DNA from: Phycisphaerales bacterium
Lineage (GTDB): Bacteria > Planctomycetota > Phycisphaerae > Phycisphaerales > UBA1924
Assembly (NCBI GenBank): GCA_020845755.1
Contig: JADLFE010000007.1
Coordinates: 62,001 to 126,000, forward strand
Length of the DNA: 64,000 nt
Reading direction: 5' to 3'
In this document: in pieces, positions 43,801 to 52,733 of the stretch
How positions within the stretch are numbered: position 1 is the stretch's first letter
Layout: every line of letters begins with the position of its first letter
Notes under the pieces: generated by a model
Told to the model about the DNA's origin: nothing
The model's database searches: none
Seen by the model: only the letters and a program-made list of their open reading frames with translations
Program-made: the position numbers and the translations under genes

Positions 43801-44658
43801 TTAGTTCGTGCGGCTCCAGACCAGGTCGCCTTCTCCCACTGTGACGGGGCGGCCGAGCGTGTCGATACGCCCGATCGCCCACTGCAGGTCGGTCTTCTCG
43901 ACGATCAGGTTGGCGACGAAACTCCCGTCACGGATGACGAACAGTTTCATGTTCTCGCGGATGTTGCTGTTGGTACCCACGTTGATCTTCGCGAGGGTCT
44001 TGCCGGTCGCGGGATCGGCGGTCACCTGCTCGACGCGCCCCTGGATCAACTCACCCGTATACACGAACGGCTCGGACGAGCCCGACGCGCTTGCCGTGCG
44101 GGCCGCGCCGCCGTCCTGAACACGCTTGGCCTCGGCGAGTTGCTCACGCAGAGCACGGACGGTGCTGTCCAGCACCTCGTTCTGGCTCTGGATGTCCGAG
44201 AGTTTGCTCTCCAGACCCAAGGCCTGGGAGCGAAGGTCCAGTTCGCTCTTCCGGGCCGCCGACAGTTGCCCGCTGAAGGTCGCAAGCAGCGTCTGCTGGC
44301 TCTTGGCGAGTTCCGACAGTTCCGCGATCTTCCCGGCGATCGACTCGCGGGCGGCCTCGGCCTGGGCCTTGCCGGCCTTGAGATTGGCGTTTTCAGAGCG
44401 GAGTTGGCTCAACTCGACCTGAAGATCCGCCGCCGCCTTGGCAAAGCGCGATACCGCCTCCTCTTTCTCGGAGTTCCATCGCGCCTCACGCGTACCCCAT
44501 TCGGCCAGCGACGCCCGCGCCGCCAAGACCTCCAACTGAGCATTCGCCAGGCTGTCGGTGATCTTGTGCGCGTTCGACGCGTACGAAATCGTCAAGGCCG
44601 ACAAAAACACCGCCAGAATCGCGGCGACAAAGACAAGGACCTTCGTCAGAATGTGCAC
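43801..44658 (-). CDS. Membrane-anchored coiled-coil protein, unknown function
   Basis: The 285-residue protein begins at GTG (AGGAG six bases upstream) with a membrane helix at residues 5-27, then a long coiled coil (about residues 35-185, heptads rich in Ala, Leu, Glu and Gln). It ends with a compact beta-rich domain (about 195-285: 'YTGELIQGRVEQVTADPATGKTLAKINVGTNSNIRENMKLFVI', key residues G-T-N at about 231-233). That last domain resembles the beta-barrel of MreC-like or flagellar-type scaffold proteins, but I would not name it. Its partner downstream is a small membrane protein. Confidence 0.75.
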   Translation of the reverse strand: MHILTKVLVFVAAILAVFLSALTISYASNAHKITDSLANAQLEVLAARASLAEWGTREARWNSEKEEAVSRFAKAAADLQVELSQLRSENANLKAGKAQAEAARESIAGKIAELSELAKSQQTLLATFSGQLSAARKSELDLRSQALGLESKLSDIQSQNEVLDSTVRALREQLAEAKRVQDGGAARTASASGSSEPFVYTGELIQGRVEQVTADPATGKTLAKINVGTNSNIRENMKLFVIRDGSFVANLIVEKTDLQWAIGRIDTLGRPVTVGEGDLVWSRTN

Positions 44659-44862
44659 ACTCGGCTCCTATCGGGTTGCGCCCGCCGCACTGTAGGGCTC
44701 TGGCCCCTTGCACGGGGGCCGGCACGGACGCTGGGGCCCAGATTGATACCTGAGAACCCCGGTTCGTGTCAAATCCGGATCGGTTCCTTCCTTCTCTTTC
44801 CCAGAAATTGTCCGATTCCCGTTCGGCTCGGATTCGCTACCGACACGTCGACCCACATCCGA

Positions 44863-45969
44863 CTACCTCGTCGACCCCCGCCCGCCAGACAACGCGGTCA
44901 ACACCCCACGGGCCGCCGACATCCGAACCCGCTCGTCGCCGTCCCCCAGCAACGTCGACAGATGTCCCAACGACGCTTGGTCTCCGATCTCGCCATACAC
45001 CGCGGCGGCCTGGGCCCGCAGGAGCGGGTTCTGATCACCAGCAAATTCGTCCGCGATGAACCCCCCCTCGGGCGAACCCAGTTTCGCCAGCGACGCCGCG
45101 ATCCCCAGCCGAACCTCCGCCGGCAGGGCTCGGCCCGCTGTGTCCTTGGTCTCCGCCAGGTGAATCAGCGCGCCACTGGATCCCCTGTCACGCACCTGCC
45201 CGAGGATCTGCACCGCCAACGCGGTCGCCTCGAGCTCCTCGGGACGCGAGGGATACAGGGCGGCCCTGATGCTCTGCACCGTCTCCTCGTCCCCGAGTTT
45301 CACCATCGCCTCCGACACCTGGAGTTGCATCACCTTCATCTCGGTGTCCGATGCACGCGGAACGCTCAGCCGTGCCGCCTGTCGCAGCAACCCCAACGCC
45401 GAGCGGTTTCCTATCTCTCCCAGGCAGAACGCCGCGTGGGCCCGGACTCGCGGCGAGGAATCCGATAACAGCATCGTCGAGAGCGGCGTCTGATCGACCG
45501 GCTTGCCCATCCGCGCCAGCCCCATGATCGCAGCGGCCCGAACAAACGGCGACGGATCGACCAGCAACGGATTCAACGCGGGTACGAGTGCTTCTACGTT
45601 CGCTCGCCCCGCCGTCATCGCCGCGACCGATCGCACCGCTACGTTGTCGTCCTTCAGACCTCCGGCGATCACGCTCTCGCAACGCCGGGCCGCCAGGCCC
45701 GCGGCCTCGACCGCATTGGTGCGCACCTCCGCGGCTCCGCTTCGCGATCCGGCCTCGATCACCTCCAGTGCACGCTCGCGGAGTTCTGAACTCCCGACGA
45801 GTGAGGATGGTGCCCCGGCTCGCTGCGCCGTGTCGCCGGGCTGGGACATCGCGGGCTTGGTCCCGGGCGTCCCGGGCGTCGCGGCCGAGCCGCATCCAGG
45901 AACTGCACCGCCCGCCAGGGCGAGTGCCAGGAGGCACGTGCAAGAAGCGCGAGTCGATGAACAGGTCAT
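44863..45969 (-). CDS. HEAT-repeat lipoprotein
   Basis: The 368-residue protein begins at the ATG at 45969. The signal peptide ends in a lipobox VPGC (Cys near residue 24), so it is likely a lipoprotein. The rest is HEAT repeats, with patterns such as 'VRSVAAMTAGRANVEALVPALNPLLVD', 'VRAAAIMGLARMGK' and 'VRAHAAFCLGEIGN'. HEAT arrays are protein-protein scaffolds; no enzyme domain is present. It sits just downstream of lnt, which encodes the enzyme that completes lipoprotein maturation, on the same strand. Confidence 0.85.
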   Translation of the reverse strand: MTCSSTRASCTCLLALALAGGAVPGCGSAATPGTPGTKPAMSQPGDTAQRAGAPSSLVGSSELRERALEVIEAGSRSGAAEVRTNAVEAAGLAARRCESVIAGGLKDDNVAVRSVAAMTAGRANVEALVPALNPLLVDPSPFVRAAAIMGLARMGKPVDQTPLSTMLLSDSSPRVRAHAAFCLGEIGNRSALGLLRQAARLSVPRASDTEMKVMQLQVSEAMVKLGDEETVQSIRAALYPSRPEELEATALAVQILGQVRDRGSSGALIHLAETKDTAGRALPAEVRLGIAASLAKLGSPEGGFIADEFAGDQNPLLRAQAAAVYGEIGDQASLGHLSTLLGDGDERVRMSAARGVLTALSGGRGSTR

Positions 45970-46021
45970 GGAACGCTCCGTCGTGTGGATCGATCGTCGA
46001 AGGCAGGCGCCGGGCATTGAT

Positions 46022-47779
46022 TCATGAGCATGATCGGCCAAGCGACGCACGCCGCCCCACCTTCCAGCCCATCAGCGTCATGGCCAGCCCGGCCGCCAGG
46101 CAGATCCATGGCAGGAGCCAGCCGCCCCGGGCATACGGCGTCGCGGGCGCGTCGGGTTCGGGTAATCGCACGCGGGCGGTCAGAACGCCGGGCTTGTTGA
46201 TGCCCCATGCCTCACCGTCAACGCCGACCTGAATGATCGCACCGGAGGCATCGATCGCGGCGGACAGGCCGGTGTTGGCCGCCCTCACCATCGGTGTGGC
46301 GTTCTCAAGGCACCGCCATCGCGACAACTGCAGATGCTCGACCCGCCCGACACGCGACCCGCCAAACCAGCCGTCGTTGGTGACGTTCACGAAGACGTCG
46401 GCGCGACGGCCGCCCTCGCCCGCGATCATGCGGCGGCACAGCGACGCCTCGGTGACCTCGAAGCAGATCGGCGTGACCGCACGCGCGACACGCGACTGCG
46501 ACGACTTCATCGGCAGATCGAAGACCGATAGCGAAGTGCCGGCGGAGAGATCCAGACTCATCCCCCGGGCCGCCAGGTCGAGCAGTTTTTTCTCGAGCCA
46601 AGGCCACGCGGAGATATATGGCATGACCTCGCCGAAGGGCGTGCGCCGGACTTTGTCGTAGCGGACGGGCGAGACTTCGCCCGCGCGGACGAGAAAGACG
46701 CTGTTGTACCTATGGTCGTACTTGATGTCGATGCCCTTGCCGTCATTCTCGACACGGAAACGATCGAAGGCGTCCTCGCCGATGAGCATGGGCGGCGCAA
46801 GTTCACGCGAGAGTTCGATGGTGGCGTCGGCGAACTCGGTGCTGGCCATGCGCTCGCCGTTGGCGAGTTTGTAGATCAACTGGGCCGAACGCTCCGCGCC
46901 GAGCGATTCGGCATCAAGCGTCATGCCGGGCTTCATGGTCTCGGGCCACACGACGACATCGACATCATTGCCCGCGGCCCGGCGCGAGAGGTCGGCCAGG
47001 CTCTTGAAGTCCTCGACCTGCTGATCGGGCTTCCACGCCAACTTGTTGTTCTGGGGCACGTTGCACTGCACGACGCCCGCAACAAACTCGCTCGTGCCCA
47101 CACCCGGCCGCGCTCCGCCGGCGGCCACGCCCACGAACACCCCCACCGCTGCGAGCGTCACGATCCCCGCCTTGATCCGGCGCCGCGTGATGAGCACGAT
47201 CGCGGTTGCAACACCGGCGCACAGGCCCGATACGCCGTAGAGACCGATCCACGCGCCCGCGGCGGCCAGCCACGGCGCGTCGATCACGGGCTGGGCAAGC
47301 AGGAACCACGAGTAGCCGTCGAAGAAGAGATCGCCGCGGAAGAACTCGACGCCGACCCAGATCATCGGGGCGGCGACTGCCAGCGGCATCCACTTGGCCG
47401 CGCGCCCGAGTATCGAGACATAGATGGCAGGGAAGAGCGCGAGTACGAGGCACAGCACGGGATAGCCCAGCGCGGTGACATCGATCATCCACGAGTTCTG
47501 GAACGCCCACGCCGGGATCGTCCCGAGCATCAGGGCCAGGAACGAGAGTGTCGGCCGGCGCTGTCCGCGAGTTGCGGCCAGCGATGCCAGCCACACCAGC
47601 GGCGCCGCGGCAATGAGCGACATCCACCACCATGAGACCGGCGGGAACGCCAGCAGCAGAAGCCCGGCGTGAACGAGGCCGATGAGCAGCGCGTACAAAG
47701 GCCCGGGGGCGGCCAAATCCGCGGAGGATGGCGTTGGAGATTCGACGTGGACGACATCTCGGGGCGCGGGACTTTTCAC
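46022..47779 (-). CDS. lnt: Apolipoprotein N-acyltransferase
   Basis: The 585-residue protein has about eight N-terminal membrane helices and then a periplasmic nitrilase-type domain with the Lnt triad: Glu-280 in VVWPET, Lys-376 in YDKVRRTPFGE, and Cys-439 in PICFE. Lnt adds an acyl chain to the N-terminal Cys of lipoproteins. It is longer than E. coli Lnt (about 512) because of an N-terminal polar extension and a longer loop at about 310-360. It starts at a GTG with GAGGT upstream. Confidence 0.93.
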   Translation of the reverse strand: MKSPAPRDVVHVESPTPSSADLAAPGPLYALLIGLVHAGLLLLAFPPVSWWWMSLIAAAPLVWLASLAATRGQRRPTLSFLALMLGTIPAWAFQNSWMIDVTALGYPVLCLVLALFPAIYVSILGRAAKWMPLAVAAPMIWVGVEFFRGDLFFDGYSWFLLAQPVIDAPWLAAAGAWIGLYGVSGLCAGVATAIVLITRRRIKAGIVTLAAVGVFVGVAAGGARPGVGTSEFVAGVVQCNVPQNNKLAWKPDQQVEDFKSLADLSRRAAGNDVDVVVWPETMKPGMTLDAESLGAERSAQLIYKLANGERMASTEFADATIELSRELAPPMLIGEDAFDRFRVENDGKGIDIKYDHRYNSVFLVRAGEVSPVRYDKVRRTPFGEVMPYISAWPWLEKKLLDLAARGMSLDLSAGTSLSVFDLPMKSSQSRVARAVTPICFEVTEASLCRRMIAGEGGRRADVFVNVTNDGWFGGSRVGRVEHLQLSRWRCLENATPMVRAANTGLSAAIDASGAIIQVGVDGEAWGINKPGVLTARVRLPEPDAPATPYARGGWLLPWICLAAGLAMTLMGWKVGRRASLGRSCS

Positions 47780-47816
47780 CTCGCACCTCGCGTGTCACCT
47801 TGATGGGACGTGCGCA

Positions 47817-48656
47817 TCACCGCCCAGAGTAGTCGATGAGGCGGCCGATCTCGTTGCGGAGCTGCCCGCGGGCAACCACCCGATCGACCATGCCGCACTT
47901 GAGCAGGAATTCGGAGCGTTGGAAGCCCTCGGGGAGTTCCTGGCGGATCGTCTGCTGGATGACGCGCGGGCCGGCGAAGCCGATGAGGGCCTGGGGCTCG
48001 GCAAGGATGACATCGCCCAGCATCGCGAAACTGGCTGTCACGCCGCCCGTGGTCGGGTCGGTCAGGACGCTGATGAACAGGCCGCCGGCGTCGTCGTAGC
48101 GGGCCAGGGCGGCGGAGGTCTTGGCCATCTGCATCAGCGAAAGACCGGATTCCTGCATGCGGGCGCCGCCCGAACAACTGACGATGATGAGGGGGAGTTG
48201 CGTCCGCGTCGCTTCTTCGATCGCGCGGGTGATCGTCTCTCCCACCACGCTCCCCATCGAGCCCATCATAAACGTGAGGTCGAGCGAGCAGAGCATCGCC
48301 TCGCGGCCCTTGATGAAGCACCGCCCCGCCTTGATCGCGTCGATCGCGCCGGTCTTCACCTGTTCGGCCAGCAGGCGATCCTTGTATCCCTTGAGATCCT
48401 TGAACTTGAGCGGATCGGTCGGGGCCAACTCGGTGAACATCGCCTGGAACGAATCAGGGTCGGCGAGTTGTTTGACACGCTCCGCTGCCCCAATGCGGTA
48501 GTGATGCGAGCACTCCGGGCACACGTGGAGGTTGGCCTCCAGGTGCTTGCGATAGACCATCTTCGCGCAGCCCGGGCAACGGAGCCACAGCCCCTCCGGA
48601 ATCGCGCTCTTGCGGTGAGTCTTGACATCCTGCCAAGTCCTGGCCGTCGTCTTCAT
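47817..48656 (-). CDS. accD: Acetyl-CoA carboxylase carboxyltransferase subunit beta
   Basis: The 279-residue protein starts at the ATG at 48656, matching the E. coli AccD N-terminus; a GTG at 48722 is open but less likely. The zinc ribbon has Cys-27, Cys-30, Cys-46 and Cys-49. 'LPLIIVSCSGGARMQE' and 'GGVTASFAMLGD' are carboxyltransferase motifs. AccD with AccA transfers carboxyl from biotin to acetyl-CoA in fatty acid synthesis. accA is not in the window. It lies between lnt and a histidine-phosphatase-like gene on the same strand. Confidence 0.95.
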   Translation of the reverse strand: MKTTARTWQDVKTHRKSAIPEGLWLRCPGCAKMVYRKHLEANLHVCPECSHHYRIGAAERVKQLADPDSFQAMFTELAPTDPLKFKDLKGYKDRLLAEQVKTGAIDAIKAGRCFIKGREAMLCSLDLTFMMGSMGSVVGETITRAIEEATRTQLPLIIVSCSGGARMQESGLSLMQMAKTSAALARYDDAGGLFISVLTDPTTGGVTASFAMLGDVILAEPQALIGFAGPRVIQQTIRQELPEGFQRSEFLLKCGMVDRVVARGQLRNEIGRLIDYSGR

Positions 48657-48722
48657 GCTCAGCGTCCCTTGCCAATCACCGGGCGCGTGCCCGGATGGTT
48701 CCGTGCTTCTATGGTCCGACAC

Positions 48723-49361
48723 TCACCGGGTCGTGGTCACCGGAGCCGCTGGGGTGATCCCCAGTTTCTCCCGGAGTGTGACGCAGTCGACCGACAACCG
48801 CTCCACGCCGGCGCCCTGGGTTCCCAATTCCCAGAGGTCCGACGTCGGCCGCCCGCTCACAAAACAGCGGGCCAGCCCCAAGGCAACCGGGCGCAACACC
48901 ACGACCATGGTGCTGGTCGCGCGTGCGTACCGGGGAATCAGCCGGCGAAGGGCCGCCACCATTCGGTCCTTCGCCTCGTCGATCGATTCGCCCTCCGGAG
49001 CACACACGCTGGCAGGGTCTTCCTTCCAGCGGCGGTACGCCGTCGGGCAGCGTTCTTCCAGATCCTTCTCCCGCACGCCCTCCCACAATCCCAGGCCGAC
49101 CTCCGCCAGTTCGTCGATGACCTTGACCTTGGCATCGACGGCTTTGGCAACCTCTTCGGCGGTCGACCTACTCGCTTCATCGGGGCCGCAGAGAACCAAT
49201 TCCACGACCTGTCCGCGAAGAAGCCGGGCCCGCTGGGCCGCCGCGTCTTTGCCGCACGGGCACAAGGGCAAGTCCGCCGCACCGGCGACGCGCCCCTCGC
49301 GTTCCCACGCGGTCGCACCGGCACGAACCAGCCAGACCGCGGCATGTGTGGCCTTACCCAT
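48723..49361 (-). CDS. Histidine phosphatase-fold protein with both catalytic His replaced (probable pseudoenzyme)
   Basis: The 212-residue protein follows the phosphoglycerate mutase/SixA pattern: 'VWLVRAGATAWEREGR', 'LAEVGLGLWEG', 'APEGESIDEAKDRM' and 'MVVVLRPVALG'. The catalytic RHG motif reads RAG (Ala for His, residue 14), and the second active-site His (in 'vvsHG') reads VLRP. Both phosphoryl-transfer His are therefore absent while the rest is kept, so it may bind a phospho-ligand without turnover. It sits immediately upstream of accD. Confidence 0.8.
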   Translation of the reverse strand: MGKATHAAVWLVRAGATAWEREGRVAGAADLPLCPCGKDAAAQRARLLRGQVVELVLCGPDEASRSTAEEVAKAVDAKVKVIDELAEVGLGLWEGVREKDLEERCPTAYRRWKEDPASVCAPEGESIDEAKDRMVAALRRLIPRYARATSTMVVVLRPVALGLARCFVSGRPTSDLWELGTQGAGVERLSVDCVTLREKLGITPAAPVTTTR

Positions 49362-49570
49362 ACGAAGTCGGCCCGTTCCACGGGCCGTTCCATCAGGCGA
49401 CCGGCTCGACGATACCTCGTCGAGTCATGCCGCCTCAGGCGTCTCCAACGGCTAAGAGTCTAGCAAGACCGCGCTGCGGAGCAACGGCCGGTAATCAAAC
49501 ACCTATCGAACACCGTTCAAATTGCTATCATTCGTTATCGGATGCCTCTGCGAAGAGAGCACGACGCTGT

Positions 49571-50260
49571 TCATCGCGTCGCTTCGCCGCGAAGGGCCGC
49601 GATCACGCCCGGTCGCTCGACGGCCGGACGCCCGAAGACCGCGGTAGCGGCGACAATCACGTCGCAACCGGCGTTGCGGACATCGGCAGCGTTGGCGATC
49701 CCCACTCCACCGTCCATCTGGATGCGCTTGGCGGGGTAGGCAGCGCGCAGACGCTTGGTCTTTGCGAGGACCTCTGGCATGAAGGCCTGACCCGAATAGC
49801 CCGGATTGACGGACATGACCAAGAGCAGGTCGGCCAAGTCCGCCAGGGCCTCGATCTTCTCGACGGGTGTCGGCGGGTTGACGGCAATACCGACTGAGAG
49901 CCCGAGCGATCGAATCCGAGCGGACAGGGCGACCGCGGCGTCGCGCGTCACGACCTCGCAGTGGAAGGTGATGTTGCCGGCACCGGCCTTGGCGAATGGC
50001 TCAACGAAGAGGGCGGGGTCGGTCACCATGAGGTGGACATCAAGGAACGCCTCGGGCAATGCCTTTCGCACGCAGCGGCAAAGGTCCGGGCCCATCGTAA
50101 GGTTCGGCACGAAGTGCCCGTCCATGACGTCCAGATGAAGGGCGTCGGCCCCGGCCCGGAGCACATCGCCCGCGTCGCGGCCCATGTTGGCAAAGTCCGC
50201 CGACAGAATGGACGGCGCAATGACGGGTAGACGCGACGGCGAGAGGATTGGATGGGTCAT
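49571..50260 (-). CDS. rpe: Ribulose-phosphate 3-epimerase
   Basis: The 229-residue TIM-barrel protein has 'IAPSILSADFANMG', 'LHLDVMDGHFVPNLTMG' and 'LLVMSVNPGYSGQAFMPEVLAKTKRLR', and 'MDGGVG', the RPE motifs that bind metal (His and Asp residues) and phosphate. It interconverts ribulose 5-phosphate and xylulose 5-phosphate in the pentose phosphate pathway. It is divergent from the UDP-sugar pyrophosphorylase gene. Confidence 0.95.
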   Translation of the reverse strand: MTHPILSPSRLPVIAPSILSADFANMGRDAGDVLRAGADALHLDVMDGHFVPNLTMGPDLCRCVRKALPEAFLDVHLMVTDPALFVEPFAKAGAGNITFHCEVVTRDAAVALSARIRSLGLSVGIAVNPPTPVEKIEALADLADLLLVMSVNPGYSGQAFMPEVLAKTKRLRAAYPAKRIQMDGGVGIANAADVRNAGCDVIVAATAVFGRPAVERPGVIAALRGEATR

Positions 50261-50345
50261 GGGCCCGACTGTAGTGGGCCCGAATCCCTACGATCGACCC
50301 CGCGGGTATTGGCCGCGGACTGGCAACGAACCCGAGGAGACCCGA

Positions 50346-51806
50346 ATGGGAAGCCCCACCGGCACCACCGCCACCTCAACTCCTGACCTTGCATCGCTGC
50401 GCGCTCGACTGGCCGAGATCGGACAGGACCATGTGTTGAACTTCATCGATCGTCTCGACGAAATGCGCCGCCGTGCCCTGCTGGACCAGATCTGCGCGAT
50501 CGATCTGGCGGGACTCCCGCTCCTCGTGGACGAATACGTCAAGAAGAAGCCGGGCTTTGTGCTCGCGCCGGACCTTGCGCCGGCGCCGTTCTATGCGTAC
50601 GACCATCGTGCGGGGCGCGGCTGGGATCGTGCGGCGTACAAGAAGGCCGGCGAGACGCTCATCAGCGCTGGAAAAGTCGCGGCGTTCGTCGTCGCGGGCG
50701 GGCAGGGGTCGCGCCTCGGTTATGAAGGGCCCAAGGGATGCTTCCCGGGCGGCGCGGTGAGCCGGAAGCCGCTGTTTGCGATCTTCGCCGAGGGATTGCT
50801 CGCAACCGAGCGCCGCTACGGCAAGGCGATCCCGTGGTACATCATGACCAGCCCGCTCAACCACGAGGCGACGCTCGCCTTCTTCAAAGGCAATCACTAT
50901 TTCGGCCTGCGTCCGCAGGACGTGATGTTCTTTGCCCAGGGCGTCATGCCCTCGCTGGATATCCGCGACGGGCGGATGCTCATGGCCTCGACCTCTGAAA
51001 TCGCGACCAACCCCGACGGGCACGGCGGATCGCTGAAGGCGATGGCCGTGTCGGGCGCGCTTGGCGACATGAAGAATCGCGGCGTCGAGCACCTGAGTTA
51101 TTTCCAGGTCGACAACCCGCTGGTCCGCGTTGTCGATCCCGTCTTCATCGGGCTGCACGCGACGGCGCCCGATTCGTCGGGCGAGATGTCCAGCAAGATG
51201 ATCCCGAAGGCCTATCCCGAAGAAAAACTCGGCGTCTTCTGCAATGCCAACAAGAAACTCGACGTAATCGAGTATTCCGATCTGCCCGTGGACCTGTCAA
51301 AGGAACGCGGCACGGACGGGCGGCTGAAGTACCTCGCCGGTTCGATCGCGATCCACGTCATTGGCGTGTCGTTCATCGAGAAACTCAATCACGACCCGGC
51401 GTTCTCGCTCCCGTATCACCGCGCCGAAAAGAAGATCGCGTGCATCGACCCCGCGACGGGGAACGCGATCACGCCTTCGAGCAACAACGGCGTGAAACTC
51501 GAGCGATTCGTCTTTGACGCGCTGGCATTCGCCAGCAAACCGATCGTGTACGAGACCGATCGGCTCGAAGAGTTCGCGCCGATCAAGAATGCGACCGGCG
51601 TCGACAGCGTCGAGAGTTGCACGCAGTTGCAGACGGCGCGCGCGGCCTCGTGGCTGGAATCGGCGGGCGTCAAGGTGGCGCGGAAACCCGACGGCACGCC
51701 GGACTGCGTGCTGGAACTCTCGCCGCTGACGGCGCTGGAGCCGGGCGAACTGGTCGGCAAGCACCTGCCGAAGGTGATCGAGGCGGGGGCACGATTGGCG
51801 CTGTAG
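50346..51806 (+). CDS. UDP-sugar pyrophosphorylase, UDPGP/UAP1 family
   Basis: The 486-residue protein starts at the ATG at 50346 (GAGGAG six bases upstream). It carries VVAGGQGSRLGYEGPKG, the nucleotidyltransferase loop of eukaryote-type UDP-N-acetylglucosamine pyrophosphorylase, and 'NPDGHGGSLKAM', 'YFQVDNPLV' and 'KKIACIDP'. Such proteins condense UTP with GlcNAc-1-P or glucose-1-P. Planctomycetes and related bacteria use this UAP1-like form instead of GlmU-type enzymes. The N-terminal 100 residues include a short helical region. The exact sugar cannot be told from the sequence. Confidence 0.88.
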   Translation: MGSPTGTTATSTPDLASLRARLAEIGQDHVLNFIDRLDEMRRRALLDQICAIDLAGLPLLVDEYVKKKPGFVLAPDLAPAPFYAYDHRAGRGWDRAAYKKAGETLISAGKVAAFVVAGGQGSRLGYEGPKGCFPGGAVSRKPLFAIFAEGLLATERRYGKAIPWYIMTSPLNHEATLAFFKGNHYFGLRPQDVMFFAQGVMPSLDIRDGRMLMASTSEIATNPDGHGGSLKAMAVSGALGDMKNRGVEHLSYFQVDNPLVRVVDPVFIGLHATAPDSSGEMSSKMIPKAYPEEKLGVFCNANKKLDVIEYSDLPVDLSKERGTDGRLKYLAGSIAIHVIGVSFIEKLNHDPAFSLPYHRAEKKIACIDPATGNAITPSSNNGVKLERFVFDALAFASKPIVYETDRLEEFAPIKNATGVDSVESCTQLQTARAASWLESAGVKVARKPDGTPDCVLELSPLTALEPGELVGKHLPKVIEAGARLAL

Positions 51807-51869
51807 CGCTATGCAGCCGTACCCCATCCCCGATGCCCGATCCCGACGCAGATGCCTGAGGGCTTTCCC

Positions 51870-52700
51870 ATGGACGACCGCTTCAAGAGATTCCCGGCCG
51901 CGTTGGCGAGCCATGCACGAACCGTTCGGATCGGACCGGTGCCCTCGCTGCTGACACACCCCGACTGGGCGAATCCGGCGCCGGTCGTGATCTGGATGCA
52001 CGGGCGGACCGCCAACAAAGAACTCGACCCCGGTCGCTATCTCCGCTGGCTCCGCGCCAGCATCGCCACCTGCGCCGTCGACCTGCCCGGGCACGGCGAG
52101 CGATTCGACCCCTCACACCAGGAGAACCGCGACACCATGCGGGTCCTCTCGCAGATGCGCGAAGAACTCGACGCCATCGTCGATCACCTCCGCACGCTCA
52201 ACGTCTTCGACACGGCACGCATCGCGATCGGCGGGATGTCCGCCGGCGGGATGGTGGCGCTCCGTCGCCTCTGCGACCCCCACCCGTTTGTCTGCGCCGC
52301 CGTTGAGGGCACCACCGGCTGGCTGGGCGGGCTCTATTTCCCGCACGAATCCGGCGCCGCCGCCGGGCGTCGCGCCCTGGCGATCGTCGATCGTGAAAGC
52401 GTGCGGGCGCATGACCCCTGGGAACATCTCGACACCTTCGAGCCGCTCCCGCTGCTGTCGCTGAACTCCGAGTCGGACCGCGTCGTGCCCTACGAGGGGA
52501 TGCGCCGCTTTCTTCACACGCTTCGCCGTCACTATCAGGACCGCGCCGTCGACCCCGGGCTGATCGAGGCCGTCACGTGGAAGCACACCGGCGCGCCCGA
52601 TGAGCACTCCGGTTTCGGGAGCGTGTCCAACGAGGCCAAAAACATCCAGACCGAGTTCCTCGCGCGTCACCTCAGGCCCACCCCGCCGCGTCACCACTAA
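51870..52700 (+). CDS. Alpha/beta hydrolase
   Basis: The 276-residue protein has the nucleophile elbow GMSAGG, an oxyanion strand 'VVIWMHGRTANKELD', 'DLPGHGERFD', a catalytic-Asp region 'LLSLNSESDRVVPYEGM', and a His in 'TWKHTGAPDEHSGF'. These make a serine hydrolase fold of the dienelactone hydrolase/esterase kind. The ATG at 51870 is preferred because GAGGG precedes it; an ATG at 51852 is in frame too. Substrate is unknown. It follows the pyrophosphorylase gene on the same strand and may be cotranscribed. Confidence 0.85.
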   Translation: MDDRFKRFPAALASHARTVRIGPVPSLLTHPDWANPAPVVIWMHGRTANKELDPGRYLRWLRASIATCAVDLPGHGERFDPSHQENRDTMRVLSQMREELDAIVDHLRTLNVFDTARIAIGGMSAGGMVALRRLCDPHPFVCAAVEGTTGWLGGLYFPHESGAAAGRRALAIVDRESVRAHDPWEHLDTFEPLPLLSLNSESDRVVPYEGMRRFLHTLRRHYQDRAVDPGLIEAVTWKHTGAPDEHSGFGSVSNEAKNIQTEFLARHLRPTPPRHH

Positions 52701-52733
52701 TCGCCAGCGCCGCTCCGCGATCGCTGCTAGTCT

